Of a DNA stretch of 25,249 nucleotides, positions 10,582 through 20,200 are shown in pieces. Position 1 is the stretch's first letter. Every line of letters begins with the position of its first letter. Under the pieces are notes generated by a model. That model saw nothing but the letters and a program-made list of their open reading frames with translations, searched no databases and was not told the DNA's origin. Source of the DNA: Candolleomyces eurysporus (Eukaryota > Basidiomycota > Agaricomycetes > Agaricales > Psathyrellaceae); the NCBI GenBank assembly GCA_027579435.1, contig JANBPK010001322.1:1-25249 (forward strand). Reading direction: 5' to 3'. A program made the translations under genes and the position numbers.

Positions 10582-11884
10582 TCACATATCCCAAAACCAT
10601 CTCCACAAAACGCTGAACGTAAGCCCCTGCAACCCATTCGCCAATATCCGCGTCTTCAACCCTCTCGCAAACAGCCCTCTCCATCCGTCTGTCCGCACAA
10701 CGGCCCTCGCAGCAGCGGTGTACCCGATCTTCTTATCGTTCACCTGTCTGTAGGTCTTCACCACCCTAAGCGAATTGGAGATGGTGTCCGACACGACAGA
10801 GGCCGTAAACCCGATAAACGCACGCCGCGACAACTTCTCAAGGGTGGTAGTAGGAGTCGGGAGGTTGGCATCGAGGTAGTTGTACGTCGAGAACCAGGGG
10901 TAGTGGCCCACGAACGTCGCCGCCGCCGTGGCAAACGCGCCGTACCACAGCGTGCCCACCCCGTATTTGCGCACCCGCTCCTTCAGGATGCCGAGGCCCT
11001 CGCGTCCCTGGGCCTGCAGCGTGGTTTTGAGGGTGTCGATCGGGGTGAGGAGCATGCGGAAGGAGGCGGCGCAGAGGGAGGCGAAGATGGTTTGGATCCA
11101 GGTGGGGAGGGTGCGGAGGACGGGGTTGGAGGCGAGGAGGGCGAGGATGCCCGCGTTGGCGGCGGTGTCGCCGAAGCGGGAGATGGGGCCTTGCAGGAGG
11201 GCGGGGGAGAGGCCTTGGTAGTACCGAGAGAAGCCGCCTTGGGCCCAGAGAGTTTGAGTGGCGGTGGTTGTGGAGGTGCCGAAGCGGTATTGGTAGTTCA
11301 TTATAGTTCGGAGGGGCTGCGAATGGGAGGTTTGTGGGTCGGGGTGTGGGGAGATGAGGATGTGCGTACCATGAAGATCAAGACTTGGAGGACCATTGCT
11401 GCGGAGTTGTTAGTTAGCATGAGGAGGGTACGCAGGGAGGAGAGCCTACCTGCTGCACCACTGAGCCCACCACCCAGAGCTTTCTGTAGTGCGCCTTTGA
11501 GGTCGAACTGGGTGGAGACATCGCATGAGCAATGACTCAGAGGGACCAAGTGTAGGAAAACCCTGGTACACAACGCACCTCTGTATCCCCAGTCTCGATA
11601 AGTCGCTTGATAAGCCATACCACACCAAGAAGCCCAGCCAGAACGACGAAAGCTTGGATGATGAACAGACGTCGACGCCTCTTGAGAGTCTCTTCATCCA
11701 AAGCCTCAACTTCATCCTCTTCGTCGTGGTCGTGATCGGCAGCTCGCCGATTAAGCAAGTCCTGCGCAGCTTGAGAGTCAAGTTGCGGCTGGCCGACACC
11801 GTCCGTCACAGGGACGAGCTTTGCATCTGGGGGCGTTGGCGGCGGGAGGAGCGGCTGGCGCTCTGCGTCTGCGGAGACTGTCAT
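10582..11884 (-). CDS. Mitochondrial carrier family protein
   Basis: Four exons (11884-11579, 11507-11450, 11398-11370, 11316-10582) with GT-AG introns of 71, 51 and 53 bp. The total is 1,128 nt, 375 residues. The N-terminus is a disordered acidic leader, then a basic patch (LKRRRR) and an extra transmembrane helix at about 73-93 (FIIQAFVVLAGLLGVVWLI). The carrier region follows with three degenerate-to-good signature motifs: MPLRTIM, TPIDTLKTTLQ (canonical PxDxxK) and SLRVVKTYRQ. Conserved-looking runs include YYQGLSPALLQGP, FGDTAANAGILALL and FVGHYPWFSTYNYL. This matches a fungal carrier subfamily of unknown substrate that I recall only as 'mitochondrial carrier protein'. The extra leader helix is unusual for SLC25 proteins and leaves the target membrane open. 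It is transcribed divergently from RabGGTase beta, with 234 bp between start codons. Confidence 0.85.
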
Positions 11885-12118
11885 GGGTGGTGGTGGGGGG
11901 AGATGAGAGCGCAGTCAGACGGGCATTGACAGCGTCCTTGGTTTAAGTAGAGGCGAGGAAGAGGACGGCCTTCTATCCGGCTCGCGTAATTGGGGAGGTA
12001 GATTACGAAGATGGGTTAGTCAGTGAACATTGTTGGATCTAATCTTATCAGGGTACCTCAGGTTTACAGCTACCGTCATCGAGCTGAGAGCTTTGCGCAG
12101 CGACACCATCTCTTGACG
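11885..12118. promoter_or_regulatory. Compact divergent promoter between carrier and RabGGTase beta
   Basis: Only 234 bp separate the two start codons (11884 on minus, 12119 on plus). Both genes are intact, so the two promoters must lie within or overlap this stretch or use first-intron elements. No clear TATA box is seen. Confidence 0.55.
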
Positions 12119-13911
12119 ATGTCTTCAGAGCTGTTGATACCATTGCACGTTTCGTATATTCAGAAACTAGGGGAGGTGCGTTCAATGATACGTTTCATTC
12201 TTACTTGCGTTTGCTCACGTTCTCATCTGCTTGCTTCTCATCCACATTCGATCGTCCTTCTGCTGCGGGCTGCTTGCAGAGCAAAGATGATTTAACCTAC
12301 CACCTCACGTCTCATCTCCGGCTCAACGCTGTATACTGGGGTTTGACTGCGCTATGTATCATGGGACACCAGGATGCGCTGAGTAGGAATGATATGATCG
12401 AGTTTGTGATGAGTTGTTGGGACGAGGAGGCAGGCAGGTTTGCTCTTTCTTTCTCCCTTCTCTCATCCTCTCCCTTTTATCTTTGATTCTAGCCATCCCG
12501 AACGATACGGATTGACTTGTTGACTGACACTGCAATCCTTCTGCTTTACAGGCGCCTTTGGGGCACATCCAGACCACGATGCTCATCTATTATCGACCTT
12601 GAGCGCGATACAGATTTTGGTGATGCAAGATGCGCTGGATAGGATGGACGTGGATCGGGTTGTGAAATGTACGCCTCTCAGTCCTTCCCTTGTACCCCAT
12701 TCACCCTTGCTGAATCTATCCATTTCGCTCCCGCATCTGGATGGCGATCTGCCTTGTGCCCTGCCTTGCTTCCTGAATCAATGGATCCCTGGCACCTGGC
12801 CGAACAAATGAACCCCTGTTCAACACGCGTTCATGCATGTGCCCATAGTCATCATGTCGCTCCAACAGCCGTCAGGTGTCTTTGCCGGAGACTCGTTTGG
12901 GGAAATCGATACTCGGTTCTCGTACTGCGCCATCAACGCCCTGTCTCTCCTCGGCAGGCTGCACGAGCTGGACGTCGAGAAGACGGTTGGGTATATCAAG
13001 AAATGCAGGAACTATGATGGGGGTTTCGGAAACTCGGTCGGGGCGGAGAGCCATGCAGGTCAAGGTGAGTGAATGAGTCGAAGCGAAGTAATCGTTCGAG
13101 ATGAAGTTGTCGGCCGATTGCCATTATCCTTCATTTCGCGCTTATCTCATATCATATCATCTTCATCTCCATTCATTATCGTCGTAGTAAAGACGGCTCG
13201 CTGACTCAAGCCTTTGACTACTTTTGGACAGTGTTCGTATGCGTTGCGGCGCTGGCTATTCTGGACAGGTTGGATGAAGTGGACGTTGATACCCTGGCGT
13301 GGTGGTTGGCCGAACGACAGCTGCCTAATGGCGGCTTGAACGGACGTCCGGAGAAATTGGAAGATGTGAGTATCCAATTTACCTCTTACCTATACGACTC
13401 GGTGCTACTCGCTCTTTCCCTTTGCTAACCTCACGCATTCGGTAGGTATGCTATAGCTTCTGGGTGCTCTCGGCACTGTCGATAATCAAGAAAGTGCCAT
13501 GGATCGACGCAGAGAAGCTTACTGCGTTCATCCTCTCTGCTCAGGTACGTCTTACCTTTCCGTTTACCCAAAACCCGGTGGGAGGGATGAGTCAACTAAC
13601 CATCTGATCTAACCCTGGTTACTTTTTAATTCTAGGATACGGAATCTGGCGGAATCGCAGATAGACCAGGTGACATGGCCGACGTCTTCCACACTATATT
13701 CGGAGTGGCAGGTGAGTCGCAAGCTGCACACGGGTCTACCCCTCTTGTGATTTGACGCTCATGAAATGAAACGCCAACTCTAGGTTTGTCCATACTGGGG
13801 TACCCGGGCCTTGAGGATTTGGATCCTGTGTACTGCATGCCGGCGAAACTCATTGAGGCCAAAGGGCTGCGGAAGGAGTGGCAGGCGCTACCTAGAAGGG
13901 ATACAGTATGA
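12119..13911 (+). CDS. BET2: Rab geranylgeranyltransferase (type II) beta subunit
   Basis: Catalytic beta subunit of RabGGTase, which with the alpha subunit and Rab escort protein adds geranylgeranyl groups to C-terminal cysteines of Rab GTPases. Eight exons: 12119-12175, 12280-12433, 12552-12668, 12849-13064, 13232-13365, 13446-13544, 13636-13711, 13784-13911. They sum to 981 nt, 326 residues, the usual length. Prenyltransferase repeats are clear (YNDGGFG-like [32 protein letters not shown]). The zinc ligands are present: Asp and Cys in LEDVCYSFW and His in DVFHTIFG. The start [14 protein letters not shown] fits the family N-terminus. Intron 2 (12434-12551) must begin with GC rather than GT to keep the conserved Gly-Ala-Phe-Gly and the frame. 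The other six introns are GT-AG. Introns are long here (72-180 bp) compared with the neighbours. Confidence 0.95.
12434..12551 (+). other. Non-canonical GC-AG intron in BET2
   Basis: The only GT nearby (12438-12439, five bases inside) leaves phase 2 and a frame that stops soon after. Splicing after the G at 12433, with intron start GCAGGT and acceptor TTTACAG, gives GAG-GCA-GGC-GCC, that is Glu-Ala-Gly-Ala-Phe-Gly as expected for this family. Confidence 0.75.
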
Positions 13912-14237
13912 TTCGACGAGTCTTTGTCCAGAAGTCATGAACGAATTATAGGTGTGGGTTTACTACATGAATGAACGTGTATGGCCCCGCCGAGTGTCCA
14001 GCATATAAGCATCGAGTGCCTGGTCGGGTTCCAGCTCTACATTCGGAACTCTTGGGTATGGTCGGTACACGTAGGTGTTATTTTTACTAACTTTGGAATG
14101 GGGGAACAATCTGCTTTGTGACCTAGTCGAGGATAGACAGACAAGGACATCCCAGCAACTGTTTAGAAGTTGATAGACACTCGTCTTCCTGAGTCGAAAC
14201 TCGCTTCTCGGAACGAATGCTGGCATGCTCTGAGACA
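13912..14237. other. Convergent intergenic region
   Basis: Between the BET2 stop and the end of the minus-strand coding stretch at 14238. No gene, RNA or repeat recognised. Confidence 0.4.
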
Positions 14238-14811
14238 TTACGCCAGACCCTCGTACAGGAATGTGCAGAAACACTCTTCATCGACCTTCATGCGCACGAA
14301 AATGGAGCAGGAGTCGGGATCACATGCGGATAGGCCAATCGGTCGTACACCGGCCGCCTTCCTCCTTGAGGCATTTGGAAAATATGATTGACCCTCGATG
14401 TGGACACCTTTTCTGAGCGATTCTTTTTGCGCCCTGGCGACTCCATACAATGCTAATGAATAGATTAACAAGAGCTTTGCGTTTTTGTTCGTGTAGTCTT
14501 CAATCACAAGTTTTTTCCCTGAGTACGACTGAAGCATCTCGGCGCGACTTCGAAACGTCCAAGTACACTGACGTCGAAGTGTTGGATATCTCAAAACACA
14601 TGGAAGAGGCTGGTCATGTAAGTATCGTCGTATTATCCCAGTTGCAGACAGCGGTGACATCTGCCTCGACGCAAACAGAAGAATCTCTTTAGCTTGGTCA
14701 AATGCTGCCTTATCGCGGCGCGATGTACTGAAGTCCACATCGTCAACATTGCAGTGTACCCTGGCTTCAAAGACGCTTCCCACAACATTGACTCGTATGT
14801 TGACCTATAAG
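14238..14811 (-). CDS. Unidentified coding stretch, 5' end incomplete
   Basis: A long minus-strand frame follows a plausible intron acceptor (GACTTATAG, exon from 14811). It reads VNIRVNVVGSVFEARVHC, DVDFSTSRRDKAAFDQAKEI, then about 140 further residues to a stop at 14238. Composition is protein-like (few Pro/Arg artefacts, balanced charge) and ends in a Cys-rich tail (ECFCTFLYEG). No ATG lies in this frame upstream, so at least one more exon is needed. Upstream sequence to about 15000 holds short open pieces that I cannot join with certainty. No family recognised. It could also be the remnant of a gene cut by the NLR insertion or expansion next door. The last ~200 bp may be read-through of non-coding DNA. 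Confidence 0.4.
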
Positions 14812-15176
14812 TCAAGCAAAGCGAGAAACCACTACATGGATCTAAGCCTCTTGACAACGATGCCGACTGTACATGAAGATATCCACCTGCTGCTACCAGA
14901 GAACAGAGGTTTCAAATCCATACCTATACCTGCTCCTACCCATATGCATACCCTCTCTGCTCAGCAGGTAAGATGTACTCATGATGAGCACTGGCAAAGC
15001 TATGCTAGAAAGGAAAGATAATGTGCTAAAAGAAGTCAAAATGCCTTGAGGAGTTGGCTGCCACTCACAGGGTAATGTTTAAATGTTGACAAATGTTCTA
15101 ATTTGAGATTGACTACAAGTACAAAAGGTAAAACCAAGTGACTATTGTAAACGGAATAGAAAAAAAAGCACAGGAC
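14812..15176. other. AT-rich gap between the 14238-14811 stretch and the NLR
   Basis: Contains the unresolved 5' part of the neighbouring minus-strand gene and the 3' flank of the NLR. From about 15005 the base composition turns clearly AT-rich and stays so through the NLR. No other feature recognised. Confidence 0.35.
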
Positions 15177-18100
15177 TCAATCAACAGAAAAATGAGAAAT
15201 ATCAAGGACACAAACTTGTCCATTGGAAAGGCCCACTGCAGCTAAAGAAAATTGGGAATTGAAAGAAACAGATCTAACATCCCAGTATGAAGGAAACAAG
15301 AGATGTGGAGTGGTGGATAATTCCACAAAAGGATCACCAAATGAAACAGTGTATAATGCAGAAGGAGCAGAGTAATTGCTGCAGTACATGTAAAAATGTA
15401 AGGATGTTTTGAAGTTCACACCAAGAGGGGAATAGCAATTCAGAGCTGCCAGAAGTGTGTGAAACTGGCTGTCCCACAGGCGCACTGTGTTGTCATTAGA
15501 TGCAGAGGCCAGCCTCTGTCCATCAGGTGAAAAGGCAACATGCATTACTACAGAAGAATGACCTTCCAGAGTTGCAAGAGCAGCCCCTGTCTGGCTGTCC
15601 CACAGGCGCACTGTCTTGTCTAAAGATGCAGAGGCCAGGCTCTGTCCATCAGGTGAAATGGCAATACATCTCACCCCACTTTGATGACCATGCAAGACTG
15701 CAAACTCTGGTGGCCATGACTGAATCTTGCCAGTGACAAGTTTTGCCCCTTCATCAGCTTTTGCATACCAGCTATACATTCTTGATAACTTAGGTGCCAA
15801 TGGAATGCATGACCAAAATATGTGCAGTGGTGAATATTTGATGATATTGGCATTAAGCAAGATAAATCTTTGCCCATCTTCTAATTTCTTTTGAACTTCT
15901 TCCACATCATTGGCTCCATTGCTTTTCTACAATAACAATTAACATTATCCCTTTAAAAGTGCTTTTAGTTTACTTACTAAAACAGTTAAAGCCGTCTGCA
16001 TAATTGAGAATGCAGTATCTATCTGCCCAAGATATCCCAAGGCCTCAAACCAGTGCATTAGATGTACACTTGTGAACCTTTGAAGCAGCTGCTCAGTTTC
16101 TTTGTCAAATACCTCAGGGTTGCTTTTGGCAAAATGTGCTGCCCAGTTGCAGACAGCATACTGCAGTTCTTCAGTTAGCCTTTCTTTATTGAGCTCTGGC
16201 AGATCAGCAAGCGCCTTGTACTGATCTGCAACAGACACTTGGCAGATATTGAAGCAAAGCTGTTGATCCATAGTTTTCAAACAGCATTTGGCTAACTGCA
16301 GGTGATATTTGGATTCCTCAATCCAGAAGTCTTCAGGACAGACAGCAGCATTGGTGACAAAGTCAGGGAATGACTTGTGATGAATTTTGTATGTGGGATT
16401 AGGCCCATCATCAAAAGGTGCTAGAACTGAGTGCATGTTTCTTAACATTGGCCCAAGGTCTGGTGATTCCAGTTGCAGAAGCCTTTCCAGTGCTTTGACA
16501 GAGACTGGGTGCTGAAGAATAATGGTGGTGCCAATAGCAGTTTTAAAATCAGCAAGCCACAAGTCCCAATCTTTGGATGGTCTGAGAATGTCTGTAGGCG
16601 TGGCAATCTCCAGAACCTTCTGATAGAGCTTGACCATTCCTTGCTTTGGCTCCAAACTCAAGATGCTAGTCAATGTCTTTTCTGGACCTCGTCCTTGGTA
16701 GCTTAATATAAGCTTTACAGCAGTAGAGGCAAAGATAAACAGTTTGTCAGACACTCTGACAAGCTGCTCTTGCTGGTGCTTTGTAGGTGCCCAAGAGTCC
16801 CATTCAGTGCCCTCAAACACTTTTTGAATGCTTGAGAGGGACAGGTAGTAGTTCAGATATAGACGTATGTCTGAGTCCACAATCACCGCTTCAATCTCTT
16901 GAAGATGAAAGCAGTTGGCCAAAGCATTACTTTGGTATTTAATCCTGAGCATCAGATCTGGCCTGGTGGTAAGAAAGACCTTGACATTGGGCAATTTGGA
17001 GATAGAGGTTATGATGAGGGATAGAATATCTGAGGCATCAGGTTGTGCACACTCATCTAGAGCATCAAACACAAACACAAGAGGGGTAGCTCTCTGCTTG
17101 AGCATATCAGAAAGAGGCTTAGCCACAAGCACAGAGAACTGTTGTGCCATAATCTTGTGTAGGCTTTCAGGATGGCCATCAATGGCAGTAGCAATAGCTT
17201 TCCCATAGGATGCATCACAGCAAGCAAGCTGATAAGCAATAGTATGCACAAAGTCAGCAGCTTGCTGTCGGTCAGCATGGTCCCGAGAGAAGAAGAAGGT
17301 AGCCCCAAGAGAATTGATAGCAGCAGCATGCTGGGCCACTGTCTTGGCCACAGTAGATATTCCAATCCCAGCAATCCCATCAAGGACATAGATGGGCTTG
17401 CTAGCTCCTTGTTCTTCCAAGGCAGTGTTGCTCATCCAGCGGCCAATGCCAGCCAGGAGCCTCACTCGGGTGCCTTGAAAGCATGGGTTGACCTTTGCAA
17501 GCTCCTGGGAGTCATAGGCTGCACCAGGAACATGCTTCAGTTGACGCAGGGAGGCAGACTGTTGTGATTGTCAATAAAAATGAGTGGAAGAGTCTGTTAA
17601 AATACACACTTTGAAGTGATTGTCGGTAGTAGCACACAGTTTCACCATCCAGCCTTCTTGATCTTTGACTGTCTTGCGAATGTCACTCAGGACAAGGGCA
17701 CCTGCAACGAGATTCTTGATCTGAATCGTAACATTGCCATTAGCCACCACAATATGAAGAATAGAAGTGCGTTTACCCAGAAACATTGCAAGATCTGATC
17801 CATTTTCTGGTTGGCCTCCTTTACAGCCTCAGAGTTATCCTCCACCATCAAATACGCAGCAATTCCTGTCGAATATTCCACCACCGTGGCCCGAAACGTA
17901 TCGTGTATTCCCCTAGCATTAACCTTGGTCAGACAGTCCCCGAAGTTGACACAAAATCAGACACACTTGACAAGGCGGCCAATACTCTCTTTCAGTTCAG
18001 CCGACAGTAAGCTCTCATCTTTCCCTTTAATCGCATTCGCCATGCTCTCGTTGAGGAGGTCGCAACGCGCCTTTAGATCCTCCATTTCTTCATTGTTTGA

Positions 18101-18543
18101 TTTCGTTTGCTGCGCTTCGTTAGCAAGAGTATGGGTTGAAAGGCAGATCAACGTACCTCGAAGACGTTGATAATCTTCAAAAGAGCCTGAGCGGGGCCTT
18201 TGAAAGGATCCGGAATGAACAGAACGGCTCCCGAAAGAGTCATCTTCAAAGCCCCCGCAACAACGGCCCAGGTTTTGCCAGTGGGGGCTGTGGTGGATTC
18301 GCCAGTGGAGGCGGCCGTGGTAGAAGCTTCCGAGGTTCCACGACTTTCCGTTCCCTGTTCCTTCAGCCCAAGTTTAAGCTTGAACTTGTCGATCTTCTTC
18401 TCCGCCTTTGCCAAGAACCGGTGGGTCCTGCTAGGTCGACTCCCACTCGCAGTGACAGGCTTCGCAGCGCGAGAGGGAATCGGGGTATCACGCTCCGAAT
18501 CGCCGGCGGTGTTGCCTCCATGCGGTTCTGTAGCTCCAGACAT
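15177..18543 (-). CDS. NACHT-WD40 NLR-type receptor with altered Walker A
   Basis: Six exons (18543-18157, 18109-17967, 17912-17777, 17720-17610, 17558-15978, 15926-15177), introns 47-56 bp, all GT-AG. The total is 3,108 nt, 1,035 residues, no internal stop. A basic, Ser-rich leader comes first. A helical N-terminal domain (about 95-270: NNEEMEDLKARCDLLNESM and a VVEYSTGIAAYLM helix) follows, like the four-helix domains of many basidiomycete NLRs. Next is NACHT, with P-loop GIAGIGIST at 320-328, Walker B VFVFDALDEC at about 420-430 and sensor TTRPDL near 456. An ARM/TPR-like helical region follows, then two clear WD40 repeats (about 864-940, each ending TVRLWDSQ) and a diverged C-terminus ending in one WD-like unit (LSNGQVCVLDI). 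STAND proteins of this type act in fungal non-self recognition and regulated cell death. The P-loop lysine is Ile326 (codon ATA, 17360-17358), so nucleotide binding is probably impaired. The gene is AT-richer than its neighbours. Confidence 0.88.
15467..15663. repeat. Near-identical pair of WD40-coding repeats
   Basis: TGGCTGTCCCACAGGCGCAC occurs at about 15469 and again at about 15595, 126 bp apart (42 codons, one WD40 unit). Most of the following 60 bp is also shared. The nucleotide similarity is far above that of the other parts of the C-terminus, so the two repeats arose by recent duplication or are kept alike by conversion. Confidence 0.85.
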
Positions 18544-18714
18544 TGTGTTTGCTCGATCAGAAAGTTGAGTTGAATCGCGAGTTCGCAGTGGATGGTAAGT
18601 CCAAGTAATGGTAGCGGTTCAAGGAGAGGAATCATAAGAGGCAGATGATCATCTCATCAATGCTGTGCGCCGGAGCCCGCTCCGAACCTCGTGACCTGGG
18701 CGCTTAACTCGGAA
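18544..18714 (-). promoter_or_regulatory. Upstream region of the NLR gene
   Basis: 170 bp between the NLR start codon and the left edge of the repeated fungalysin segment. No obvious TATA box. The promoter may therefore overlap the repeat. Confidence 0.25.
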
Positions 18715-20200
18715 TTGATGACGGATATTCAGGCGAAAAGAGAACGGGAAGTCTATTCGAATATCTGACAATATGGCCCGTACAAAAACACACATTTAGT
18801 GACTGAAGGGAGCCGCAAGGGATTGACGAGAACTGCATGACGAACACCCTCTAGGAAAAGAAGAAGTATCCACAAAGACCCCTGCGCGCAAACGCCCTCC
18901 ACCACAAGCACCTGTTCGCACTGCCGTAGCGGTTTTGGTTAGACTGAGAGGAAGAATAGAAGTTAGCAACGGGGTCAAGGTAGCTGAAACGGACGACGTA
19001 CGAGTGGGGTTACAAGCCTCTAGAGCCAAAGGGTCAGAAGAAAGGTAAGCGTAGATAAACGATGTCGACCATCGGGATTGGTGAATGCTGCGGGGGAGAA
19101 GCCTTACTAGCCCACGAGTGCAGTGTGTCAGGCCGGATCTCACTGACATGTGCCAGTCAACCGACTGCTCAATACAATGTTCGACATACGGCGGAACGAC
19201 AGTCAGCCTAGCGGCAGAGTAAGGCCTAGTCCCGATACCAAAGGTGATATTTTGTGACATAGTCGGCAGGGACGTAGTCCTGGATGGCCGCGTCCATCTG
19301 CGAAAGGCCACATCGACGTCAACGAAGAAAGAGCAAGAGGATCAAGTGTGACAACTCACTCGGTCAAACCAATTCAGCGGGTTTCGGTGCCTTGCAAGCA
19401 CCGACCGCGACCGGTACCTCCACTAATCATTCGGTTGGTGATACCGTGGGTCATTTAGCAGACGATGATATTGTTGCTCAATGATCCATCGCGATTGGGC
19501 TACGCACACCACCACGGTCAGCGCCAATAAGGATTAACGCGGAGGCGAGCTACTCACGGAGCCATTCTGGAGGCTCGTCTACCCTCCTATCGTTCCCACT
19601 TCCACCCTGTCCAAAGTCTAGAAGTTGAAGGCCGCCTCCGTGAACCCATATCGGTAAGCAATATCGTGGACGGCGTTGATAGCGTAGAACGCGTAGGTCT
19701 CTGCAGCGTTCACGTTGTTAGTCGTCAAAGGCGCTCGGGGTGTGCTGTAGGTATGGCCGAGGACGAGGCAGGAGGCGGATTATGAGGTGATGCTTTGACG
19801 AGGGCGAGAGTCTGTAGGGTACTACATTGAAGCCGGTGAAACGCTGAGGCAGAGGCAGGGGAATCACGGGTACCTGGATGGATACCAGAAGACGTTTCGG
19901 TAAATCTGACCTCGTCTTTAATTTTCAGCAAGTCGACTTGGATGTAACGAAAAGAAGACGGAATCGACACTGGTGGTGGTATCAAGAAAGGACGGGACCG
20001 TGGGATCATTGCCTCTCTTCGCTCTCGTCATTTCAGGAACTCGCAGTCGACGGGCATTCCTTCGATCCTCACTCAGTCCTTTACTCCGGTGGCTTCAGTC
20101 AAGTTGCCCCACTCAGCACCTAGCGACTCCGCGGCTTCCCTTTTCCTCAAATCACTCCTTCGCGAAAATGTCACCGTCTCACCCACCGGAGAGCTCAGAG
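18715..20200. repeat. Segmental repeat, copy A (pairs with 22404-23710)
   Basis: Interrupted but collinear similarity with 22404-23710. Shared blocks include CATTTAGTGACTGAAGGGAG (18794 and 22486), GCGGTTTTGGTTAG, AATATCGTGGACGGCGTTGA (19659 and 22868), ATCAAGAAA.GACGGGACCGTGGGA (about 19980 and 23399) and CTGGAGAGCTCAG-like sequence at the right end. The repeat therefore carries the fungalysin relic plus its upstream flank. Confidence 0.8.
18783..19930 (-). pseudogene. Fungalysin (M36 metallopeptidase) pseudogene, copy 1
   Basis: Minus-strand motifs appear in the order of an M36 extracellular metallopeptidase: TYSTPRAPLTTNNVNAA, FYAINAVHDIAYRYGFTEAA, FGQGGSGNDR, MTHGITNRM with GGTGR and RCLQ, then GTRPYS, DPLALEACNPT and NRYGSANRCLWWRAFARRGL near the end. 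Fungalysins are secreted zinc proteases made with a propeptide. Here the pieces lie in different frames and are cut by stops: TAG at 19618-19620 directly after AAFNF, TAA at 19455-19457, and TAG at 18851-18853. The active-site HExxH reads Cys-stop-Met-Thr-His (19449-19460), so the first His and the Glu are lost. Nothing resembling a complete propeptide or signal peptide is visible upstream. Family assignment is from remembered motifs. Confidence 0.8.

Noticed and set aside
10903..11535. Plus-strand 210-residue Gly/Glu-rich open frame
   Set aside because: Antisense to the well-supported carrier exons; composition is that of a shadow frame in GC-rich coding DNA.
15467..15663. Repeat pair as a CRISPR-like or transposon repeat
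   Set aside because: The two copies encode consecutive WD40 units in frame within an intact gene.
18110..18156. NLR exon 1 as a separate small gene
   Set aside because: The donor GTACGT and acceptor GCGCAG join it in phase to the coiled-coil exon, and the whole model is divisible by three.
19284..19484. Plus-strand open frame across the fungalysin copy 1 zinc site
   Set aside because: It is antisense to recognisable M36 motifs and has no family resemblance itself.
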